A stretch of DNA of 60,747 nucleotides from Sporohalobacter salinus (GTDB taxonomy: Bacteria > Bacillota > Halanaerobiia > Halobacteroidales > Acetohalobiaceae). The translations under genes were made by a program, and so were the position numbers. Position 1 is the stretch's first letter, and the number at the start of each line of letters is the position of its first letter. Below, one piece after another: positions 9,466 to 17,772 of the stretch. The notes beneath the pieces were generated by a model, which saw only the letters and a list, made by a program, of their open reading frames with translations, made no database searches and was not told the origin of the DNA. The stretch is taken from contig NZ_JAFBEG010000015.1 in NCBI RefSeq assembly GCF_016908635.1, forward strand, positions 1 through 60,747, read 5' to 3'.

Positions 9466-9500
9466 AAAAAAGGCTAATTTCTATTAGAAATTAGCCTTTT
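9466..9500 (-). terminator. Terminator after the outer-membrane barrel gene
   Basis: A perfect stem AAAAGGCTAATTTCT / AGAAATTAGCCTTTT with a 4-base loop and flanking A/T runs lies 25 bp past the stop at 9525. It separates the barrel gene from the exporter gene. Confidence 0.85.
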
Positions 9501-9524
9501 ACACTAACTGATTTATCGAAGCTT

Positions 9525-10919
9525 TTAAAAAGTCTGTCCTATATTCATTCTCATCTTAGTACCTTCTTCAGAAAACCCAACATCTCCCCGCACAACTACA
9601 TCCCGGTTAAAGAAGTATCTAAATCCAAAGCCACCAGAATAATGCATATCTTCAGTAAATAACTCCTCATCAAAGTCACTACTTACACGCCCAGCTTCAG
9701 CAAAAATATTCCCCTGTAACCTAGGTGAAATATAATCCATAGGAAATCTAAGCTCTGTTTGATAAAGAACAGAATTATTATCATAGAAACGATAATAATT
9801 ATAACCCTTCATTGTATCTAAATCACCAAGCAATGCCATATCAAAGAATGGTGCATAAGTTGTAACTTCTACATTTGGATCTCCAGTCTGTAATTGACGT
9901 AAAAATGTTCTTTCTTGATCTACAACTTCCTCCCCTGTAGTACTCTGAGTTCTAAATCTCAAGGCTAGTGTAGATTCTTCAAAAACAGGTAGATACTTAC
10001 GAGCATCCAAAGTATACTTGGTATAATCCCAGTTATTTTCGCTGTCATGCCCTAACCAATCTAAACTTTTTTCTACTTTAGTAATCAGCTTATGTCCACA
10101 GCGGGGATTATTCTTACGATCAACATTTTTATTCTCCCAAGCTACTGAAACTGTATCAGATTTATAATCCTTAACTTGACTTTCCAACTCTTCATATGTA
10201 TAAGCAGTTACAATATCATTGGTTTCATTAACTTTATAAGTTAGATCAATAGTAATGCTGTTATTCCAGCCATGATATAAACGATAACCATCCATTTTAT
10301 CTCCATTTGTTTGAGCTTCATGTGATAAACTTTTAAATACATCTATTTCTTCTTGTTCAGTTAGCCCACTAGGGTCTTCTTTTTCGAGTGCATCTTCAAC
10401 CTTAGCTTGACTAGTTCTATCTAAATCTTTAAAAGCATCTATAGCATCAAGAGTTGATTCTGGAATTTCCTCATCAGAACTATCATTACCTAAAGCACTA
10501 TTTTGAATTTCATTATATTTAATTATCTTCAAATCTCCACCTAAACTCCATCTGTCGGTTAGAGGATAACCTGCTACATTAGTAAAAGACGTAAAAGTCT
10601 CTTTAGTCGGTGAATACATACTAGCTGAAATTATCTTTGTCTGATTGTCAAATAAATTTGTATTATAATAAAAATCTCCAACCATAAGCCCTGCTTCATT
10701 CACATAATAAACAAAAGGAACATGCTTTTCTTCTGTCTCTTCATCAATAGTATAGTAACCTTTAACCTTATTAACTATTTTATCGAAAAAACTTTTATCC
10801 TTTACTATTTTCACATCTGAATCTGAATTAGCCTCAGCTCCATAAGCTCCTCCTACAAATATTAGATTTAATAATACTATCACTATTAATACTGTAGAAT
10901 ATTTTATATATTTTTGCAT
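9525..10919 (-). CDS. Outer-membrane beta-barrel protein (BamA/surface-antigen-like)
   Basis: A 464-aa secreted protein with a signal peptide (hydrophobic 8-22, cleavage near GAYGAEA). The chain is rich in alternating amphipathic strands, and the C-terminal part (GNIFAEAGR ... GGFGFRYFF ... VVRGDVGFS) reads like a surface-antigen/BamA barrel, ending in an aromatic residue (GQTF), the usual barrel insertion signal. No POTRA repeats are seen, so it is a barrel alone, not a full BamA. An acidic stretch at about residues 145-205 is unlike a strand and may be an external loop. The protein is strong evidence for an outer membrane. It is flanked by LolA-like and RND genes. Confidence 0.75.
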   Translation of the reverse strand: MQKYIKYSTVLIVIVLLNLIFVGGAYGAEANSDSDVKIVKDKSFFDKIVNKVKGYYTIDEETEEKHVPFVYYVNEAGLMVGDFYYNTNLFDNQTKIISASMYSPTKETFTSFTNVAGYPLTDRWSLGGDLKIIKYNEIQNSALGNDSSDEEIPESTLDAIDAFKDLDRTSQAKVEDALEKEDPSGLTEQEEIDVFKSLSHEAQTNGDKMDGYRLYHGWNNSITIDLTYKVNETNDIVTAYTYEELESQVKDYKSDTVSVAWENKNVDRKNNPRCGHKLITKVEKSLDWLGHDSENNWDYTKYTLDARKYLPVFEESTLALRFRTQSTTGEEVVDQERTFLRQLQTGDPNVEVTTYAPFFDMALLGDLDTMKGYNYYRFYDNNSVLYQTELRFPMDYISPRLQGNIFAEAGRVSSDFDEELFTEDMHYSGGFGFRYFFNRDVVVRGDVGFSEEGTKMRMNIGQTF

Positions 10920-11035
10920 TCCATCTCCTCCCTAACTAAATTAAATAATTTTATGTATAATACCACTAATAAAATACAAAACTTCTTCCTAACACATTAA
11001 TAATACTATATAAATCTATATTTTCCTTCTTTTCA

Positions 11036-11065
11036 TAAAAAAAGCACTCCCTTTTTAGGAAATGC
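11036..11065 (-). terminator. Terminator after the LolA-like gene
   Basis: On the minus strand GCATTTCC pairs with GGGAGTGC (with G-U pairs) around an AAAAA loop and is followed by seven or more T residues. Confidence 0.7.
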
Positions 11066-11117
11066 CATATTAAATCTACTATTGATTTTTTGAGCTTCAT
11101 TATATTAAAGATCTTAG

Positions 11118-11897
11118 CTATCTATTTATAGTCGATAACTTACTTTCTCTAAATAATTGATTATCAATCTTTTGATCATAGTCTATTTCATCTAAATAAA
11201 GAATAGTCTTACTTCCTTTTTGATAATTTTTCATTACTATTTGTTTAGCTATCCAGTAACCATTAACCTTCTTTATCTGTTTATTTGTTAAGACCTTATA
11301 TAGCTTACTATTTTCATCATAAAATTTAATCTTAACTGGATACCAATTCTTTTTTGTTACCCACATCTTACCATAATTATATTCAATATCAGCATTAATT
11401 GGTATTATTTGTAATAAGTATTTTTGATTAGTCTCTTTTAATATAACCCCACGGTAATCCCGTTCATAGTTCTGCCTATTTAGAATAGCTAAATCATTAT
11501 AAGTAAAATCTGTTTTCAAAAAGCTATTATTCTGCTGGCTATCAGAAATCTCCCTTAAGGAATCTAAAGCCGATAAATAAATATACATTTCTTTACTCGT
11601 ACCCTCTTTACTCTTAGTCAAAAAAGTGGTTCCCTCTAAATCATCTGGAGCCAACAATTTAATTAATGATTTATCTATCTTTGCATTCTTGCTTATCCAT
11701 TTTAATTCATATTCCAGTTTATCATCATTAGAATCATATAATTCCATTCTTGCCATTAACTTTAATGATTTAGCATCTCTCACTGTATAAATTTTAGTTA
11801 ATATATCATCTCCAGTAAAGTTAGCCGCTGTAGTAAATGTCATAATTCCCACAAAAAAACTTACTAATATTAAAGAGATAATCAATCTTTTTTTCAT
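11118..11897 (-). CDS. LolA-like outer-membrane lipoprotein-sorting protein
   Basis: A 259-aa exported protein with a signal peptide (MKKRLIISLILVSFFVGIM, cleavage after TTAA). The half-barrel pattern, with LKLMARMELYDSND, LLAPDDLEGTTFLTK, and later YGKMWVTKKNWYPVKIKFYD, matches the LolA-like 'outer membrane lipoprotein-sorting' family often found beside MMPL exporters. Such proteins shuttle lipoproteins or lipids across the periplasm. The ATG at 11897 follows AAGGAGGTG by six bases; an in-frame ATG at 11915 lies upstream of that site and is rejected. Its terminator separates it from the barrel gene, but all three genes of the module face the same way. Confidence 0.8.
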   Translation of the reverse strand: MKKRLIISLILVSFFVGIMTFTTAANFTGDDILTKIYTVRDAKSLKLMARMELYDSNDDKLEYELKWISKNAKIDKSLIKLLAPDDLEGTTFLTKSKEGTSKEMYIYLSALDSLREISDSQQNNSFLKTDFTYNDLAILNRQNYERDYRGVILKETNQKYLLQIIPINADIEYNYGKMWVTKKNWYPVKIKFYDENSKLYKVLTNKQIKKVNGYWIAKQIVMKNYQKGSKTILYLDEIDYDQKIDNQLFRESKLSTINR

Positions 11898-12064
11898 ATT
11901 TGTCACCTCCTTCATAATTAACTAACTACTTTCATTATAATTAATGACTGATATTTAATCAATGTATCATTAAAAAATAATGAATTAATTTCAGCACAAT
12001 TTAACAAAAAGTTCCAACATGTTTTTACTTTATTAATTACATACTAATTTTTGGAGGTGATAAG

Positions 12065-12253
12065 ATGACAAATAAGGAGAAAGATAATCAGGCTGAAATG
12101 AAAAATATTAATAATAATGACAAAAAAGATAATGAAAAAACTAGATTAGAAGAACTGAATAAAGAATTTGATGACAGAAACATGGAATCAATCTCTAAAG
12201 ATGACGAAGATTTAAATGATGAAGAAATTGATAACATTGATCTAGGTGGATAA
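12065..12253 (+). CDS. Small highly charged acidic protein
   Basis: A 62-aa protein with no hydrophobic segment, made almost wholly of Asp, Glu, Lys and Asn. It looks intrinsically disordered, with a coiled-coil-like middle (RLEELNKEFDDR). A strong GGAGGTGATAAG ribosome site precedes the ATG, which argues that it is translated. It is read divergently from the LolA-like gene. No family is recognised; such proteins are common in halophiles and spore formers, but no function can be given. Confidence 0.6.
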   Translation: MTNKEKDNQAEMKNINNNDKKDNEKTRLEELNKEFDDRNMESISKDDEDLNDEEIDNIDLGG

Positions 12254-12424
12254 GTAATAGCTATGACATAGCTTAGAAAAGGTCGCCAATGATCTAAGCT
12301 TGTCGTTCAAGGCATTAACTATAATTACCAGTATAAAGTAAATTAGTTTAGCTTATTATATAAGTGAGATTGCTGGAGATATTCCATCCAACATATCCCA
12401 TTGGGCCCCACCGTCTAATCCCAT
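12254..12424. other. Non-coding stretch with inverted repeats
   Basis: Behind the acidic-protein gene lie an AGCTA...TAGCT hairpin (about 12262-12274) and an 8-bp perfect stem AGCTTAGA / TCTAAGCT spaced 15 bases apart (about 12272-12302). A GC-richer segment around 12375-12420 follows. It could be a structured RNA ending at the palindrome at 12425 or the remains of a lost gene. No known RNA family is recognised. Confidence 0.35.
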
Positions 12425-12470
12425 ATTATAACGAAACCATCACCAATATTGGTGATGGTTTCGTTATAAT
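12425..12470. terminator. Perfect 46-bp palindrome, probable bidirectional terminator
   Basis: Twenty-three bases are repeated in inverse order with no spacer, centred between 12447 and 12448 (core ACCAATATTGGT). It touches the stop codon of the DUF2283-like gene on the minus strand, and a TATTTATTTTTT run lies just beyond it on the plus strand. It may end transcription from both sides. Confidence 0.65.
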
Positions 12471-12880
12471 TATTTATTTTTTAACAAAAATGGTTCTATA
12501 ATTTCTAATTTACCAAAGTTATTATCCATAATTAATTCTACTCCAAAAATTCCATCTTCATTAAAGTCAAGATTGGCAGTAACTCCTATTCTGCTGGCAA
12601 TTTCTAATGAAGAATCAAACAAAATAGTAAGCTGGTCTTTATACATTTCAACTTTTTCATTTTTAATATTCTCATACTTACTATTTAATAATGACAACTC
12701 ATTATCCTCTCTTTTCAATTCATCAATATTAAAAATTTCAATCCCCAACCAATTATTATAAGAATCCAATAATAAATCTGATCTTAGGGCTGGAATGGTA
12801 CTAATGTCTTTTCTATCGATATTTCGCAAATAAATATAAATTAAAACCGAATTATTACTTTTCTCATAGGTGATCTTCAT
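12470..12880 (-). CDS. Tandem DUF2283-like protein, partner of the SIR2 gene
   Basis: A 136-aa soluble protein. Residues 1-50 (MKITYEKSNNSVLIYIYL ... LGIEIFN) and residues 80-118 (QLTILFDSSLEI ... DGIFGVELI) each follow the DUF2283 outline of a beta-hairpin ending in a D-x-x-x-x-G-I/V-E-I/L motif. This suggests two diverged copies. Single DUF2283 proteins are often found beside small toxins and are treated as antitoxin-like. It starts 50 bp after the SIR2 gene in the same direction, behind its own AAGGAGG. The family assignment is by eye and moderate. Confidence 0.55.
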   Translation of the reverse strand: MKITYEKSNNSVLIYIYLRNIDRKDISTIPALRSDLLLDSYNNWLGIEIFNIDELKREDNELSLLNSKYENIKNEKVEMYKDQLTILFDSSLEIASRIGVTANLDFNEDGIFGVELIMDNNFGKLEIIEPFLLKNK

Positions 12881-12930
12881 TAAATTCCTCCTTACCTGCT
12901 ACTAATTTGTTTTTATAAAAAGAAGTTTAT

Positions 12931-14037
12931 CTAATCTTTTTGCCTTATTTCTTTTAAAATATCCGGAATTTCATCAAAATCATCTATCCAAATCGTCCTT
13001 ATCTGAAATGATAACGCATCTTTTTCTTCAAAGTTTTCCATTATATTAGCTATATGATTTGTTACCTCTTCTAATTCTAAGTCAGCTTCTTTCTTTTCTC
13101 TTAATAGATCTTTATCCTGTTCTAATATTGATGAAATAGTTCTTTTTATTTTTTCTCTATCATAGTATTTTTTAATGATATAATGATATTTTCCCTTTTT
13201 TCCTTTTTGAATATTAGCAATATCTAATAATCTCCTTAAATTAGGATCAGTAAGTGAAATCCCAATAAATAAACAAGTCTTATCTCTAAACTTATTTATC
13301 TGTGTAATATTATTCCAACTATATATATCAGTGTAGTGTTGATGATATCTACTATCTGTTAAAGTGATCTTGCTTTCTTTATCCTCTTCTACAGGTGACA
13401 ACCCATGCACGTGATATATAGGTAACCCATTGAAATGAGAAGCTTGACCTACGTCATATATAGACTTAAAAGATATATCTACTTGTAAATCAGAAAGATG
13501 TCTTTCTAATATATCATCATAATTATAAGTAATAATCGAATCTAAATTAGAAGACTTTCCTGAAGCTATACATAATTGAGCTATCTGTTTAATAGTTTCA
13601 GTCTCCATATTAGGATTAAAATTTTCATATAAAGCCTTTCTTACAGCTTCTTTAAAATCTATTCCATCTTTGTCATTATAATAATTATCTACATATCTAG
13701 CTGCAATTACCTGACTTAAAGGAAAAGCTTTTGCAAAAATTTTAGCTAAAACTAAAGCCCCTTTCTTAGACTCATCAGTTTCAATTCTAAAAGTTTGTAG
13801 TAAAAGTTTCTGTAATAAAACATCCCAATTTGGTATCCCGTAGTCTTTTGAAACACCAGCTCCTAATACCAAAACAAGATTATCCTTCACATAACTTTCT
13901 ACTAAATTATCGATCTTATTCTTATTGTACACTTCATTACTCTTCAACAAATTTAAATCTCTTTCTATATTAGAATCTAATTCTTCTAATTTATTCCTTA
14001 CTCCCCTTATATTGGTTTTAAAATCAGTGTTTGACAT
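12931..14037 (-). CDS. SIR2-domain protein, probable NADase
   Basis: A 368-aa protein with an N-terminal helical stretch (1-50) and a SIR2-like Rossmann domain. The NAD-binding loop is VLGAGVSKDYGIP (57-69), the catalytic-type asparagine/aspartate motif is TYNYDD (Asn172), and the histidine motif is YHVHG (His211). FIGISLTDPNLRRLL follows, as in SIR2_2 proteins of Thoeris, DSR and pAgo systems. A coiled-coil-rich region (290-345) ends the chain. No zinc-binding cysteines are seen, so a deacetylase role is unlikely and NAD+ cleavage is the expected activity. AAGGGGGG precedes the ATG. The DUF2283-like gene follows 50 bp downstream. Confidence 0.8.
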   Translation of the reverse strand: MSNTDFKTNIRGVRNKLEELDSNIERDLNLLKSNEVYNKNKIDNLVESYVKDNLVLVLGAGVSKDYGIPNWDVLLQKLLLQTFRIETDESKKGALVLAKIFAKAFPLSQVIAARYVDNYYNDKDGIDFKEAVRKALYENFNPNMETETIKQIAQLCIASGKSSNLDSIITYNYDDILERHLSDLQVDISFKSIYDVGQASHFNGLPIYHVHGLSPVEEDKESKITLTDSRYHQHYTDIYSWNNITQINKFRDKTCLFIGISLTDPNLRRLLDIANIQKGKKGKYHYIIKKYYDREKIKRTISSILEQDKDLLREKKEADLELEEVTNHIANIMENFEEKDALSFQIRTIWIDDFDEIPDILKEIRQKD

Positions 14038-14223
14038 ATAACCCCCCCTTCAAAACTATTTTTTATATGAATTTTTATAAAAATATAAAACTTCTATAAT
14101 ACTGATTTTATATACTACATATTATCCTCAATACTTCATTAACGTGCATAAATTCTAAATCTATCAATTAATTTCATCTTTTATACTAACTTCCATAAGC
14201 CAGCCTTCCATTCAAATAAAAAG

Positions 14224-14245
14224 AACCGCCCCTTCTGGAACGGTT
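14224..14245 (-). terminator. Terminator after the OYE-family reductase gene
   Basis: Minus-strand AACCGTTCC and GGGGCGGTT pair around AGAA and are followed by CTTTTTATTT. Confidence 0.85.
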
Positions 14246-14286
14246 TATCATAATTATATTTAAATTAGAAATTATATAATGTTTTA

Positions 14287-16290
14287 TTATATATGTCGTG
14301 CTACTTCATAAGAATTCCAAATAGTAGACATGATATTTCCTGCTTCCAAAGCATCACCAATTAAATGAAGATTAACTATTTCAGTTTCATGTTCTCGATA
14401 AAGCTTTTTATCGGATTCAAGACCACTGGCTAAAATAATATTATTTGCAGTAAGATTTTCTTGATTAAAGGAATCATCTATTAATCCAACTCCTTTATCA
14501 GTTACTTCAAATAAGCTTTTATTAGTAATAATCTCTACTTTGCTATTATTCAATAAATCAAGAAGCATCTCTTTATTAGCATGTGGAATTTTAATTCCCG
14601 ATTGCATTAAATCATCTTGTTGTTCTATAATTGTTACCTCATTCCCTCGATTATTTAAAGCTAATGCAGTTTCACACCCAACTAATCCTCCTCCTATGAT
14701 AACTATTGATTCTTCTAATTCTTTTTCTTTTAATAATGCTTCACTTGCTGTAATTACCTTTTCTTTTTCTATACCACTAATATCTGGTTTAATATAATTA
14801 GATCCAGTAGCTACAATTACCTCATTAACTTCTTCTTTTAAATTATCTTCTAAAGTAACTTCTTTATTTAAATGAATTTCTACATTTAATTTATCTAATT
14901 GAGTTTCATACCAATCTAATAATCGATGTTCAGCTTCTTTAAATTCCATAGCACTAGCTGCTATTACATGACCGCCCAATTGATCATTCTTTTCATAAAG
15001 CATTACCTTATGTCCTTTAAGCGCACAGATACGAGCTGCTTCCATTCCTGCTAATCCTCCACCAACAATAGCTATATCTTTTGTCTCATTTGTTCGCGGA
15101 ATATCATATTCCTTTTCTCGACCGCAGGCAGGATTTACAGCACAAGATAAAGGCTTTCCAGCAAAAATCCTACCCAAACATCCGTCATGACAAGCTATAC
15201 AAGGACGAATATCTTCAACTTGATTAGTTCTTACTTTATTAGGCCATTCTGGATCAGTAAGTAAGCCACGACCAATAGCAACCATATCCACAGCTTCGCC
15301 TTCTTCGATAGCTTCCATGGCTAACTCTGGGTCATCCATTCTTCCAGCAATTATAAGCGGTACATCTACTTTATCTTGAAGCTGTTTAGTTAAATGTAAA
15401 TAACAGCCATAGTCTTGATAAATCGGTGGATGAGCCCAATACCAAGCATCATAGGAACCAGCATCAGCAGTAAAAGCATCATAACCAGCTTGTTCAAGAA
15501 TTCGAGCTGCCCTAAGTCCTTCTTCTACATCACGCCCTTGTTCTTCAAATTCTTCTTCAGGCAAACCACCTTGATTCCAATCCTTTATATAATTTTTGAT
15601 ACTATATCTAAGTTGAACAGGAAAATCATTACCTAAGTTGTCTTTAATATTTTGTACAATTTCCGTAGGGAACCTTAATCTATCCTTTAACTCTCCACCA
15701 TATTTATCTATTCTATTATTAAATAAATCAATTGTAAATTGGTCTAATAAATATCCTTCATGAACAGCATGAATTTCAACTCCATCAAACCCAGCTTCTT
15801 TGGCAGTTTCAGCACCTTGAACTGCTTTTTCAACTAAAGTTTCTGCTTCTTTAGTGGTAAGTGCTCTGCAAGTTACATTAGGTTCCCAATAATTAGGAAG
15901 AGCAGACGGAGCTACGGGTTCTGTTTCTAAAATATGAGGATCAGCAACTCTCCCTAAGCCAAGTGTTAATTGTAAAAATATTTTTGTACCATGAGCATGA
16001 ACTTGTTCATTCATTTCCGAAGCTGTTTTAATAAAACGAGTAGGATTTGCAGAAACAACTGGAAAAATTCCTGGTTTTATTCTTTCAATTTCATTTTCCA
16101 CTTTTGTAACACTAGTGATTATCAAACCGGTTCCACCCTTAGCTCTCTCTATATAATAATCTCGAGCTCGTTTAGTAAAACAACCATCTTGTGTAACTAA
16201 TCCACCTATTCCCATAGGAGCCATAGCTATCCTGTTCTTTATTTCCACTGAATTAATTTCAATAGGTTTAAATAACTTTGAATCATTCAT
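14287..16290 (-). CDS. NADH:flavin oxidoreductase, 2,4-dienoyl-CoA reductase/BaiCD type
   Basis: A 667-aa three-domain flavoenzyme. An FMN-binding TIM barrel of the old yellow enzyme family comes first (MAPMGIGG at 24-31, then HAVHEGYLLDQF and RYGGELKDR-like KYGGELKDRLRF). A [4Fe-4S] motif CIACHDGC...C (Cys364, 367, 371, 383) follows, then FAD and NAD Rossmann domains (IAIVGGGLAGMEAA at 407-420; IVIIGGGLVGCETA at 529-542). Such enzymes reduce enoyl groups of fatty acyl-CoA, bile acids or xenobiotics with NAD(P)H. The substrate cannot be told. It has its own promoter region, which is duplicated at 19.2 kb beside a decayed copy of the gene. Confidence 0.92.
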   Translation of the reverse strand: MNDSKLFKPIEINSVEIKNRIAMAPMGIGGLVTQDGCFTKRARDYYIERAKGGTGLIITSVTKVENEIERIKPGIFPVVSANPTRFIKTASEMNEQVHAHGTKIFLQLTLGLGRVADPHILETEPVAPSALPNYWEPNVTCRALTTKEAETLVEKAVQGAETAKEAGFDGVEIHAVHEGYLLDQFTIDLFNNRIDKYGGELKDRLRFPTEIVQNIKDNLGNDFPVQLRYSIKNYIKDWNQGGLPEEEFEEQGRDVEEGLRAARILEQAGYDAFTADAGSYDAWYWAHPPIYQDYGCYLHLTKQLQDKVDVPLIIAGRMDDPELAMEAIEEGEAVDMVAIGRGLLTDPEWPNKVRTNQVEDIRPCIACHDGCLGRIFAGKPLSCAVNPACGREKEYDIPRTNETKDIAIVGGGLAGMEAARICALKGHKVMLYEKNDQLGGHVIAASAMEFKEAEHRLLDWYETQLDKLNVEIHLNKEVTLEDNLKEEVNEVIVATGSNYIKPDISGIEKEKVITASEALLKEKELEESIVIIGGGLVGCETALALNNRGNEVTIIEQQDDLMQSGIKIPHANKEMLLDLLNNSKVEIITNKSLFEVTDKGVGLIDDSFNQENLTANNIILASGLESDKKLYREHETEIVNLHLIGDALEAGNIMSTIWNSYEVARHI

Positions 16291-16327
16291 AAATATCCCC
16301 CTTAATTAATTTATTAATATAATGACA
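16211..16327. repeat. Direct repeat, copy A: 5' end and upstream region of the reductase gene
   Basis: About 117 bp covering the first 26 codons, the ribosome site and the upstream region of the intact reductase gene. It recurs with roughly 90% identity at 19163-19280 in the same orientation. The gerP-like operon lies between the copies. Confidence 0.85.
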
Positions 16328-16513
16328 ACTTATAACCAAAAATATTCATCGGGGAGTTAAAAAACAATCTCAGACCTAGTTAATCCAGATAAAAACTTTA
16401 GAAAGTATAATTATTTGCTCCTGTTGTCTCGGTTAATATCTTCTGCTTAAAATAACATTTTACATACTTGACTTGAAATTAATTCATAAATAGATTAACA
16501 GTTCACTATCGTT

Positions 16514-16624
16514 GCATTGTTAAAAAAGTTAATCAAATTATTTAAATTAAACCCAGCCTTAGAAAAAGCCTGGGAACTCAAAGAAGAGTTTAGAAACGTA
16601 CCACAAATAGCGGAGCCTAATTAA
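16514..16624 (+). pseudogene. ISL3-family transposase remnant
   Basis: An open stretch without a good start codon encodes KKLIKLFKLNPALEKAWELK and then EEFRNV before a TAA. The pattern (N-P-x-L-x-x-A-x-E-L-K-E-x-F) is the C-terminal region of ISL3 DDE transposases. About 20 bp on, TTTCACAATAGTTAATGG resembles the coding for the FxNRxTNG motif that normally follows, now out of frame. The rest of 16328-16804 (about 480 bp between genes) holds no other recognisable gene; it is probably a degraded insertion sequence. Confidence 0.6.
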
Positions 16625-16804
16625 CTTTCACAATAGTTAATGGAAAGCTATTTAATTTTAAATAATTAACGGGGGTATAAAAACAAATATTATTTTTAAC
16701 AATAGTTTTTTAAATCAACATTATCACTGCTAGTAAAATTTTTGAAAATTTTATCTTTAGATTATATTAGAGTTGCTAAAAGATGAATTATGAAATTGCT
16801 TTAA

Positions 16805-17407
16805 TTAAACATATTGAATGTCTATTTCTTCTTCTTTTGAATTAGCACTACTATTCAGAATAAACCTTAACTCTAAAATATGTTTTTTAACAATGGCCTT
16901 CACATTTTCTGGATTCATAATTGGAGGAATCTTTACAATTTGTTTTTCTTGGTCTGGATTCCACTTTACAACTACTTCATTTTTCCTTAAAGATACTTTT
17001 ATATTCTTTTTATCGATTTTCTCCGGTATCTTTAAGTTGAAACTAATGGAATCTAATTTAGAAATGATAGAATTATCAAAAGACGGAGAAGTAAAATAAT
17101 TATTTTCTTTTTCATTTGTTTCCTTATGAATCGCATTAGAAGTCTCAAATAACTTGTTCATTTTTTTCAATGATTTATTAAGTGTATCCTGAACATGTTC
17201 CTGTATCTGAGACTTTTCAATTGATTTTTCTTTATTGTATCTTAAAGATTGAGTTAATATATCTTGAATATACTTTTTTATCTCTGATTTATTAGATGAT
17301 TCAGGAGTTTGCCCTTCCTCTTTTAAAGCCTGTTCCACAACATCACTAATATAATCTTCTAAAAAAGAAAAATCAATCATATTTTCATTTGTCGAATTAT
17401 TACCCAC
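16805..17407 (-). CDS. Hsp20/CS-domain-like protein in the gerP-like operon
   Basis: A 200-aa protein. The N-terminal 90 residues are helical and charged, with two similar segments (EIKKYIQDILTQSLR and QIQEHVQDTLNKSLK) that look like a repeat. Residues 118-190 form a beta-sandwich pattern like small heat-shock (alpha-crystallin) or CS domains: FNLKIPEKIDKKNIKVSLRK, VVVKWNPDQEKQIVKIPP, then HILELRF. It is the last gene of the gerP-like operon, 30 bp after the previous one. Small Hsp20-like proteins occur in spore coats of Firmicutes, so a coat role is plausible. Family assignment is by fold pattern only. Confidence 0.6.
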   Translation of the reverse strand: MGNNSTNENMIDFSFLEDYISDVVEQALKEEGQTPESSNKSEIKKYIQDILTQSLRYNKEKSIEKSQIQEHVQDTLNKSLKKMNKLFETSNAIHKETNEKENNYFTSPSFDNSIISKLDSISFNLKIPEKIDKKNIKVSLRKNEVVVKWNPDQEKQIVKIPPIMNPENVKAIVKKHILELRFILNSSANSKEEEIDIQYV

Positions 17408-17437
17408 TTTTTCCTCCTTTCATCATCAACAATATAA

Positions 17438-17731
17438 TTAAATTTCATTGTCATGTTCTTGTAACTTAACAGCTACTAATTCCTTAGCCCAATCAGGAAT
17501 CTTATCATTTTCCATTTGATCAAATATATCTATTTGACTTGAATCCCTAAGCAAAGAAGATATATCTTCAATACTATTATTATTTCCACTAATTGAGCCA
17601 AAACCTTGACTATGCTTTTTATAACTTTTAAATCCAATAGGTAAATTAGTTCCCAGGTTAAAACAAGATGCTCCTTCAATTGTATCAATATTAATCTCTC
17701 CAATAAAAAAATTTAGTGATAAAGACATCAT
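17438..17731 (-). CDS. GerP-like spore protein (GerPB/GerPE-like)
   Basis: A 97-aa protein whose first half (NFFIGEINIDTIEGASCFNL, then GTNLPIGFKSYKKHSQGFGSISG) follows the strand-turn-strand outline seen in GerPB and GerPE: I-x-I-x-x-I-x-x-x-S-x-F-x-x-G. The acidic C-terminal tail has no match that I recognise. GerP proteins sit in the spore coat or outer cortex and help germinants pass to inner-membrane receptors. It lies between the GerPC-like and Hsp20-like genes. AAGGGGGG precedes paired ATG codons; either could be used. Confidence 0.6.
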   Translation of the reverse strand: MMSLSLNFFIGEINIDTIEGASCFNLGTNLPIGFKSYKKHSQGFGSISGNNNSIEDISSLLRDSSQIDIFDQMENDKIPDWAKELVAVKLQEHDNEI

Positions 17732-17772
17732 TCCCCCCCTTTATAAAATTATGCACATAGAATATTTGATTT

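Noticed and set aside
9525-10919. Full BamA/TamA assembly factor
   Set aside because: No POTRA repeats before the barrel; only the barrel-type C-terminus is supported.
12345-12410. A 22-codon minus-strand peptide (MGLDGGAQWDMLDGISPAIS...) resembling a signalling peptide
   Set aside because: No ribosome site, and it lies in the lee of the palindrome; no exporter or receptor gene is near.
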